Source: Eimeria necatrix
Lineage: Eukaryota > Apicomplexa > Conoidasida > Eucoccidiorida > Eimeriidae
DNA length: 64,000 nucleotides
Reading direction: 5' to 3'
NCBI RefSeq assembly: GCF_000499385.1
Contig: NW_013654648.1
Location: 1-64,000 of the forward strand
Both the position numbers and the translations under genes were made by a program. Below are positions 56,544-64,000 of this stretch, piece after piece (position 1 is the stretch's first letter; each line of letters starts with the position of its first letter). The notes under the pieces were generated by a model, which was not told the DNA's origin, did no database searches, and was given only the letters and a program-made list of their open reading frames with translations.

Positions 56544-59231
56544 CTACACAGCGATTAGTGCCGATGCTAAAATCCTGATGCTTGTGCTGGTGGCGGTGGC
56601 GAGGCTTACTACTGCTCCGAGGGATTTTAAAACTGCGGAAATCAACTGCTGCTGCTGCTGCTGAGCTGCGTCTCCCGTGCAGCAGTACACCCCGCGAAGC
56701 TCGTCTGTCCCGCAGCAGCTACTGCTGCTAGAGCTGTTGCTGCTCGCAGCCAGAACCATGCACGCAGCAGCGCACAGCACTGCCTGTAACAATTCGCGTA
56801 CGGCCCCTGGAGCGCACCACGCAAGCGATATGACGCCGATCATCTCATCCGTGCTATTGTCTCTGTTGCCGTTGCTGCTGCTGTCGTTGGTGCTGCTGCC
56901 GCTGCGGCAGCTCTCACTATCCCCACCGTTGCAACAAGGCAAAAGCTGCAGATGAGCCCCGCAAGGGAACTGCAATACTTCGCCTGCAGCAGCAGCAGCA
57001 CTAGCACCAGAAAATAACAAATGGTGCTGAAAAGAAACTGAGGGGCATGCTACGTGGGAAAACAAAGTGCTACTGCTGTTGCTGCGAACTGCTGCTACTT
57101 ACTGTCTAACGGCTGCTCTAGCAGCTGCTCAGGAGAGTCCACCTGGCGGTCGGCTGCCAGTAACAGCAGCCCGTGCTGCAGCAGTAAGCCACTGGCTTCC
57201 CTCCTCCCCCTTTTCCCATTTTCGCAACCATTCCCTGCTGCTGTCGCCGTGACTGCTGCTGCTGCTTCTGCTGCAGGGCACGGGTCCCGAGAGTTTGCCT
57301 CAGTACGAATGGCACTACAAGCTGCAGGGACATGCCGAGTGTAAATTACGCTGCTGCTACTGCTTGTAGCAGCTGCCGCTGCAGCAGCAGCTGCAGTCTT
57401 TCTGCTGTTGCTGCCTGCTTCGCAAAGCAGCAATACCCCATGCTGCGCCAACAGCCGCAGCGACTTATGGTAAGCCTCAGCCAATGTGTCTATCAGGCAG
57501 TCGGCCCTTGCCAGTCCTGCTCCTGCAGCAAAGATCTGCTGCTGCTGTTGGTCTGCGGCAGTTTGAAGCAACACCCGTAAAGCGGGCAGCTCACAGAGTT
57601 GCTGCAGGCGACGCCACAAAGGATGGGCATACACGTGGTGCTTTTGCTGGTGTTGCGACTGCTGCTGAAGCTTCTGTTGAAAAGTTTCTCGCTTGGTTTG
57701 TGCCCGCTGTACCTGCTGCCGCTCTTGCTCTTCCTGCAGCAGCAGCTGCTGCTGGTGCAGCCGCAGCTTCTCCTCGTGTTGCGCAGCTAGCTGGGCTTGC
57801 CGAGAGGTTGGAATCGTCGGGAACTGCTCAGGTGGTGCCACATGTCGCTGGCGTTGCTGTCGTGGCCGCTGTTGCTGCTGTGTTTGCTGCAGCTGACGTT
57901 CCTGCTGCTGGGAGACCCATTCCCACTTAGGATGCGGACGGTAGGAACTATCGGCAGCTCTTGCTGCTGCTGTTGCTGCAGCGGCAACAGCAGCAGCATC
58001 AGCTGCTGCTGCCAGTGCCTTCGCGGAGGGGATCCTTCGGCGCTTTCCTGGGGCTGCTTCTACGGTGCTCACTGCTGCCGCCGCCGCCGCTGCCTCTGCT
58101 GCTGCCTCCGCTGCGGCTGCTGCCGCAGCTGCTGCATCCCACTTTTCTCCACCTTGGTGTTTCATGTGTCGCTTGCCATTTCGACTGCGCAGCTCAGCAG
58201 CGGGCAGCTGCAACTGGGGCCCCCTAAGAGCTCCCCGGCGCTCCCTTTTCGGCAGCTGTTGTTGCTGCTGCGAGTCAGAAGCAAACGCCCAAGGCTCAGG
58301 CTGTGCTAAGCTCAGCCCCAGCGTTTGCTGTTGCTGCACGGGGGCAGCGATGCCACTAGTTATCTCGCCCACGGGGAACGTCGGCATCTGCTGCCGCTGA
58401 GGCTGCAGCTGTTGTAGTCGCTGGAAAAGCAAAAGCTGTAAACGCTGCTGCTGCTGTTGCAACGTCCCTTTAAGCCCCGCCAAGGTCTCCTTACTACTGC
58501 TTTGTAGAGCCTGCTGCAGCAGCAGCACTTGCTGCTGCAAGTTGCTGCACTGCACTGCAAGCTGCTGCGGGGTCGGCGTCAGCCGCTGCTGCTGTAACAG
58601 CTGCTGCTGCAGCTGGAGCACAAGCGGATCTGGCTTTAACGGGGCTGCACCCATATTGTTTCCGAGGCCGCTAGACCGCAGTTGCAATAGCTGCTGCTGC
58701 TGCTCCCGCAGAATTCGCTGCTGCAGAAGAATTTGTTGGTCCAGGTCGTCACCATGTGGCTGCAGTACTTGCTGAAGAAGCTGATGCCGCAGTCCTTGAT
58801 GCGTTTCCTGCTGTTCTTGCTGCTGCAGCTGGTGCTGCTGCACTTGATGCTGCTGCAGCTGCTGCTGCAGCTGCCGCTGCTGTTCCTGTTGCAGTTCCTG
58901 TAGCTGCTGCAGCAGATGTTGGTGCGCTACGTCTGCTACAGCTCCGCCTTCTATACCTTCGGCGGGCTCGTGCGGTTGCTGCGGCTGCGACTGCCGCAGA
59001 CGCTGCAGTTGTCGGAGAAGCAGCAACGGCTGCTGCAGCTTTTGGCCCATCGTCAGCCCCCCCGCCTTCTGAGAGTGTTGCTGGCCCGGTTGCAGCAGCG
59101 CAGCGACTGTTGCTGCTCCTGTTGCTGCATCGGCCTCTGCTGCTGCCATCGCTGCCCACAACTTTGACCAGCGACGGGCTCTTCCAGGACCACAGCCTTA
59201 CTGCTGCTGCGGACGCAGCTGCTGCAGCCAC
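56544..59231 (-). CDS. Q/A-rich protein, possibly 5' part of the dioxygenase transcription unit
   Basis: A frame of about 690 codons (59190 to 57095) is dominated by Gln runs. Islands of normal composition include GRARRWSKLWAAMAAAEA at its start, YRPHPKWEWVSQQQERQLQQ, PPEQFPTIPTSRQAQLAAQH, HPLWRRLQQLCELPALRVLL and ARADCLIDTLAEAYHKSLRL. It ends at a strong donor (GACA|GTAAGT, about 57098). A further exon-like frame at 56980-56544 contains DEMIGVISLAWCAPGAVREL and LISAVLKSLGAVVSLATATS. No known domain was recognised. The basic Trp-containing start could be a DNA-binding or helicase-associated helix, but this is a guess. It may be a separate nuclear Q-rich gene, or be spliced to the PhyH exons as one long protein. 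Confidence 0.48.
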
Positions 59232-61563
59232 CGCTACTGCGCTTCAGAAAAAATCGTATTTAGATGCTGCTGGCGGTGAAGTTGCTGCTGGTTCACCGCA
59301 GCAACGGTCTAAGCCCTCCCCACAGGAAGGCCCAGCCCGCGGCAGCAGCGTCGACCCCCCAACGTACACTTCGTACACTAGGGCTTATGGCTTATCGCTT
59401 GATTCTTGAGTGTCAACTACTAGATATGGAAGTTAAAAGCTGCGTCGGGACCAGGACGCCCCGCTGCTGCTCCACTTCACAAGCCTCGTGCAAGTGTTGT
59501 TCCTACAGCCGTTGCTGCACCTGTGGTAGCTGCTGCTCCTGGCTTAAGAAGACGTTCAATTATCTCTTCACCAGCACTGGAACGGTTTCAGAAGGCAGGA
59601 TCTGCAGCCACAATGCCAAAGATCGACACACAGCCTCCTCGTGATGCCGCAGCTGCTCATGTAGCTGGGGCCCCCCGAGGCCCACGCTGGCTTGGCAGCA
59701 CCGGTAAGCTCATCGTTCTGCAGAGCGGAGAGAACAATTGACGGCAACTCATGCTCGAACACATATACTAAATTGGGTTGCAACTTTCACAATATCGGTG
59801 CGTATAAAGTTGCTTCTTGCAATAAATCTGTGAAGGTGATGCTGTTGCTGCTGCTGTTGCTGCAGCTGATGTCTGTACTGCTGCTGCTGCTACTGCTGTT
59901 CTGCTGCTGTTGCTACTGTTACTCGCCTGTCTTCTGCTGCATCAAGCAAAACTCTTTAGTTTAGAGTTACCTCTAGTAAAGAAATGCCGAAGCTTCCCCT
60001 GTCTCGCTGCCCAAGAGCCTCCTTCGCTTAGCAGCTGCTCCTGCGTCCGTGCTTCTGAAGATGGTGCATGTGGTTTAGATACTATTGACGTTGCCAATAC
60101 CGACACACTCCTCAGCAACACCTAAGGCCAATGGTTCTTGTCGGTCTCACCTCAGCCCGGAGCAGAGGAGAGGGTTGCTAGAGTACCCGTGATCGCTGAA
60201 CACGGGGAACCTCCTTGGCACTGTGGAGCTAATCCTGCCCGTACATGCCCCCCTTACTAAGCGAGAAAGTGTAAGGAGCCCAGCTGCATGCAATTTTGGG
60301 CTGCACAGACAGAGGTCGCTCCGCAGAGCATCGGAAGAGGTCAGGTGTAGCCACACGAGACAGTGGGGAGGCAAGCGTTCTCCTTCCAGAATATACAGCT
60401 ATGTGGTGGGGAGTGACACACGATTTGGCAAAACTACGTATAATCGGTATTATTCCGCATAAGGAGAAGGTCATATGCAGCATACGGATATGATAGAGGG
60501 GTAGTTTGACAGAGTCATGCATGAAGTCCTGAGGTACAAGCGTTACACATTCGGTCGGGGGCATCTGGCTGGCCAGCGTTACGGGATTTTTTCTACAGAA
60601 GGGCAACCTCATCCAATAGGGGAGAGTAGAACCCAGGAAGATTGGCCTGGGGCCGTCTGGTGCTGACTACACCTACCAAGGGACTGCTACTACTGCGACA
60701 GTGACCACAGTGTCGGTGCGACAATACTGATGCTGTCGTGGAAATGTATTCCTGCAGCAGATTTCGTGTCTTCCAAAGCCGAACAAGATCCCTGGAGGCC
60801 CCTAGCTGAACTAGATCCGTTGTTTGCAACACCATTCAGTAGATACTGGTGCCATTATGCTTGCTGTCTCCAGCCGGATTCTCCAGAAAACCAGGATTTT
60901 TGCCACAGCAAGTGATGCTGCCTGGGCTTTTATGCATCAACAGCAGCAAATGCAGTTGCTCTTCGAGCTGTGGGCAACAGCAGTGACATCTGCTGCAGTA
61001 TTAAAGCTTCGTAGATTTCTTCGAGAGGCTCTTTAGTCAAGCCCAGAGCTAGCTGTGGAGCATTCCGCACACAGCCAACATGGCATTCTGGTTCCTGGTA
61101 CTGCGTGGCCTTGTGATGACCGAGGTACAGCAAAGTGATTTTGTAGGGAATGAGGTACTGTGTACTGTTTGCGGGTCATGGTGCGATGCTGTTCTTGTGT
61201 TCGAGGGAAATTGTCAAGAAGATGGGGTGGGACGTATGAAGCAATTTTGCTGTCGTTCACCTCATGCGAAACATTCTGCATGTTGCATGCTTTCTGATTC
61301 TGCTTCTGCAGCCATAAGAGTGCACAGAAGTTAAGTAGCAAGCAAGCACCGTTGGAACCTGGCTTAAAGCGTGGATCCATAAGGAAGGTATTCAGTTGCT
61401 CTTAGCAAGACAAGGAAGAACGCACTGCGGCAGGATCTGCTGCTGCTGCTACAGCTGCGACCAGCAGCAGGCTGCAATAATATAATGATTTCGATGTAGC
61501 AAGCCAGCCGCTGACTCCGCAGTAGCAGCGGCAACAAACGCTACTGTAGCTGCTGCCCCAGCT
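59232..61563. other. Spacer with a CAG-poor island of unusual composition
   Basis: 59232-59960 holds CTG blocks. From about 59990 to 61440 repeats almost vanish and base composition becomes balanced. Several frames of 60-130 codons occur on both strands: 60229-60612 minus, 60593-60835 minus, 61033-61380 minus and 61080-61334 plus. None shows a domain I recognise. It may be a long intron linking the two Q-rich frames, an old inserted element, or intergenic DNA. No long terminal repeat, reverse-transcriptase motif or transposase motif was seen. Confidence 0.45.
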
Positions 61564-64000
61564 TTAGCTGTGAGCCACTGTTGGAGTTCCCCAGAAAACT
61601 CTCGATGTTAGTGCTGGCTCTCGCAAGTCGGCTCTGCTGCTGCAGCTGCTGCTTCTTGAAGATATGCTGCTGCTATCTGAGCTGCAACAGCTCTGCCAAT
61701 CCTTCCCGCGGAGACGGTTGCTACTGATGCTGCTGCTGCGTGCGGCTTGGTGGAGTTGGCGCAAGTCTTTACCTGCAGACGCCGAGAGGACATCAACGAG
61801 GTGTAGCAGGCGCTGCTGTTGTTGCTGCCGCCACAAGTCCTGTTGCTGCTGCTGCCCCAGGAGATGGCATCTCCGCTGTTGTTCCACAAGGCCCTTCCAG
61901 TTAAGCGCCCTCGCCTGTAGCGCCTGCGCCTGCGCTGCTGTCGCCCTTGCTACTGTTGCTGTTGTACTTTCTGGGTCTGCGCCTACACCAAAGCGCTGCA
62001 GGAAGCGCCTAATGGTGCGCTGTAGCCCTGTGCCCTCTTGGTGCTGCTGCGCCCACTGCTGCTGTTCTACTGAATGCTTCAGCTGCAGCAACTCACGTTC
62101 AAATTCCTCCCGTCTTTGCTGCAGCAATAGTTGCTCCTGCCACAATTGAGCTGTCCTCTGCTCCAGTATTTGCTGCTGCAGCAGCAACTGCTGCTGCCTT
62201 TGCTGCCTTTGCTGCAACTGTAACTGCTCTGTACGTGGAGTCAACAAGACATTCTGCTGCACTGAGATAGGATTGTCTGCTGCTCCAACTGCTGCTGCTC
62301 CAACTGTAGCCTGAAGCTGCTGTAGTTGCTGTAGCATCTCCAGAGCCTTCAAAACATTTGCATCCTGCTGCAGCAGCTGTTGCAGCAGAGTTTGCTGCTG
62401 CAGTCGGAGCCCCTCAAGCTGCTGTTCCTGTTCCCTTCCCCCTTCAAGCTGTTGTAACAGCAGCTGCTGCTCCCCTTTGTGCTTTCGCAGCAGCCGCCTC
62501 ACCTGCCGATGCAGTTGTTGCACCTGTTGCTGCAACCTGGCAGCTCGCTGTTCCTGCTGCAGCTCATACAGCCGCTGCTGTTTCCTTCCGGCACTATCTT
62601 GCCGTTGTTGCTGCCGCTGCTGCCTCTGCTGTCCTTGCCTGTTTCTGCCTTTCCACGGGCTCTGATTTTCTGAACAAGCGCTGATGCAGCAGCGCCCGTC
62701 CCCCAGTTGCTGTTGCTGCGGCATAGGTGCGCCGGGATGTAACAGCGCCTGCTGCTGCTGCTGCTTTGGGGAAGCCCCCTGAAGGTTAACAGATCGTGGT
62801 GAATGGAATGGGGGACTGCTGCAGTTGCTCTGAATGCACGAAGGCTGCGCAGAGGTGAAGGCTACCGAATTGTTCAACGCATGGGAGCCACAGCAATGCG
62901 GCTCCAGAGGCTCTTGGTGTATCTGGTGTTGTCGAATTTGCTGCTGCACTTGCTGCTGCACCTGCTGTTGCACTCGCTGCTGCACTTGCTGCTGCACTTG
63001 CTGCTGCACTTGCTGCTGCACTTGCTGCTGCACTTGCTGCTGCACTTGCTGTTGCACTTGCTGCTGCACCTGCTGCTGCACTTGCTGCTTCATCGGCTGC
63101 TCCACCTGCTGCTGCATTTGCAGGTGCGTTTGCTGCTGCACCTTCTGCTTCGGGAGCGACAAAAATTGCTGAGGTTCGTGTTGTTTATCTTGCGTTAGGA
63201 GAAGCAACTGCTGCTGCTGTTGCTGTTGCCATGCAGTGTGGCTTCGGCAACTCGGCAGCTGAAAAGGAGGGGAGTTTGGGGCGGCTTCTTGCCTCTGGTA
63301 ACTAGTACTTTGCGGCTCTAGTTGTAGCTGCTGCAGCAGAAGCTGCACCTGTGGCGTTGTTACGCCGCCGACTGTTGCTGGCCGTGGTTGTCTCTGTGGT
63401 TCATTTGACAGGAGATTTGCACCTTCTGGCTGCTGTGCTGGAGTGTACCACAGATCCTTCTGCAGTTGCTGCTGTTGATCCTGCCGTGGATGCTGCTGTA
63501 ATTCCCGTTGTAGAGGCGGTCTCAGTATCTGACTGAGTGGTTGCTGAAGCGGCTGTTGTATCTGCTTTCTAAGCGGCTGCGCGAGCATGTGCGGGGTAGC
63601 AGATAGTTGTCTAGAGAGAGATAACCCAGCGCAAGGGGCAGAAACCTGTTGCGGAATCCCTTCACCCAGCTGCTGTGGGGGTTGGAGAAGCTGCTGCTGC
63701 AAATTCTGCTCCAGCGGCTGATGTATTGGCTGCTGCATCTGCAAGAGTTGCTGTGGCAGCAGCTGAAAATGCTCTTGCCGCAGCGGCTGCTGCCGCGTTT
63801 GCACTTGTTGCAGCGGGGGTCCTTGCCCGGCTATTTGTTTCTCCATTACCTGAGGCAGCAGTGGCTGCATTTGCTGTCCCTGCAGCAGCACTTGAGAATG
63901 CTGCTTCGGGTTGGGCGTCAAAAAGGACTGGCTAGGCTGCTGAAGCTTTAGCGGCTGCTGCAGAGGTGGTTGCCGCAGTAACGCCATTTCATCATCTTCA
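61564..64000 (-). CDS. Gln-rich protein with VQQQ repeats, 5' end beyond window
   Basis: The minus-strand frame is open from the right edge (EDDEMALLRQPP near 63987-64000) to a stop at 61564, over 810 codons. It is more than one third Gln, with Leu/Pro-rich early repeats (QQPLKLQQPSQSF), a VQQQ array near 62940-63085, and a central basic coiled-coil-like stretch. That stretch includes RLYELQQEQRAARLQQQVQQ, LHRQVRRLLRKHKGEQQLLL and LKALEMLQQLQQLQATVG, then QEQLLLQQRREEFERELLQL. Ordinary islands such as GLQRTIRRFLQRFGVGADPE occur. This frame has far more leucine-heptad character than the opposite strand, which supports minus-strand coding. It is probably a nuclear or scaffold protein, but no family is recognised. 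It may belong with the Q-rich frames at 57095-59231. Confidence 0.55.
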   Translation of the reverse strand, partial: EDDEMALLRQPPLQQPLKLQQPSQSFLTPNPKQHSQVLLQGQQMQPLLPQVMEKQIAGQGPPLQQVQTRQQPLRQEHFQLLPQQLLQMQQPIHQPLEQNLQQQLLQPPQQLGEGIPQQVSAPCAGLSLSRQLSATPHMLAQPLRKQIQQPLQQPLSQILRPPLQRELQQHPRQDQQQQLQKDLWYTPAQQPEGANLLSNEPQRQPRPATVGGVTTPQVQLLLQQLQLEPQSTSYQRQEAAPNSPPFQLPSCRSHTAWQQQQQQQLLLLTQDKQHEPQQFLSLPKQKVQQQTHLQMQQQVEQPMKQQVQQQVQQQVQQQVQQQVQQQVQQQVQQQVQQQVQQRVQQQVQQQVQQQIRQHQIHQEPLEPHCCGSHALNNSVAFTSAQPSCIQSNCSSPPFHSPRSVNLQGASPKQQQQQALLHPGAPMPQQQQLGDGRCCISACSENQSPWKGRNRQGQQRQQRQQQRQDSAGRKQQRLYELQQEQRAARLQQQVQQLHRQVRRLLRKHKGEQQLLLQQLEGGREQEQQLEGLRLQQQTLLQQLLQQDANVLKALEMLQQLQQLQATVGAAAVGAADNPISVQQNVLLTPRTEQLQLQQRQQRQQQLLLQQQILEQRTAQLWQEQLLLQQRREEFERELLQLKHSVEQQQWAQQHQEGTGLQRTIRRFLQRFGVGADPESTTATVARATAAQAQALQARALNWKGLVEQQRRCHLLGQQQQQDLWRQQQQQRLLHLVDVLSASAGKDLRQLHQAARSSSISSNRLRGKDWQSCCSSDSSSISSRSSSCSSRADLREPALTSRVFWGTPTVAHS
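62938..63085. repeat. 12-bp minisatellite coding for (VQQQ)n
   Basis: About twelve near-perfect copies of TTGCTGCTGCAC run in tandem. On the minus strand each gives Val-Gln-Gln-Gln, with one Arg variant. Copies differ by single third-position changes (TTG/CTG, CTG/TTG). The unit length keeps frame, so copy number can change without a frameshift. Confidence 0.92.

Noticed and set aside
60229..60612. Minus-strand frame in the CAG-poor island as a gene
   Set aside because: It has non-repetitive composition but no recognised motif, splice partner or upstream start context. It is reported only as part of the island.
62938..63085. CRISPR-like array
   Set aside because: The 12-bp units are contiguous, without unique spacers, and the genome is eukaryotic. 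It is a coding minisatellite.
1..64000. Transposons, integrated virus, tRNA or rRNA genes, telomeric repeats
   Set aside because: No reverse transcriptase, integrase or transposase motif, no long terminal repeats, no cloverleaf-like sequence with tRNA boxes and no tandem TTTAGGG arrays were seen by eye.

Overview
The window is nuclear DNA of a coccidian apicomplexan, most likely an Eimeria species. The signs are a very high density of CAG/CTG trinucleotide repeats in exons and introns alike, long homopolymeric runs of Gln, Ala, Ser, Leu or Cys inside otherwise conserved eukaryotic proteins, many short GT-AG introns, and genes such as an SFI1-type centrin-binding protein and a divergent myosin. 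Nothing suggests bacteria, plasmid or virus. Because CAG repeats carry no stop codon in any frame, most long open frames here are shadows. Genes were called only where a frame carries a family signature, and where possible where exon phases agree.

Layout, left to right. (1) 1-4899, minus: divergent myosin heavy chain, tail cut by the left edge. (2) 5596-8590, plus: Sir2-family deacetylase. (3) 9078-11515, minus: complete five-exon WDR92/DNAAF10 (353 aa). (4) 11516-13904: T/C-rich spacer. (5) 13905-22774, minus: very large importin-beta-family karyopherin. (6) about 22850-23142, minus: possible small membrane protein. (7) 23531-35333, plus: giant SFI1-like protein with more than 30 Trp-centred centrin-binding repeats. 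(8) 35905-37323, minus: multi-pass membrane protein of unknown function. (9) 37622-38610, minus: unassigned exons. (10) 39846-41626, plus: Ser-rich unknown. (11) 41770-44200, minus: RAD1-like 9-1-1 clamp subunit. (12) 44971-53082, plus: glucosidase II alpha subunit (GH31), twelve exons in agreeing phase. (13) 53685-56503, minus: PhyH-type Fe(II)/2-oxoglutarate dioxygenase. (14) 56544-59231, minus: Q/A-rich protein, possibly the same transcription unit as 13. (15) 59232-61563: spacer containing an island poor in CAG. (16) 61564-64000, minus: Q-rich protein with a VQQQ minisatellite, cut by the right edge.

The genes form no operon or pathway. Broad themes are cytoskeleton and centrosome (myosin, SFI1, WDR92 as a dynein/R2TP assembly factor), nuclear housekeeping (karyopherin, sirtuin, RAD1) and ER glycoprotein quality control (glucosidase II). 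No tRNA, rRNA, transposase, integrase or CRISPR array was recognised. The best-supported models are WDR92 and glucosidase II, because every intron joins in phase.
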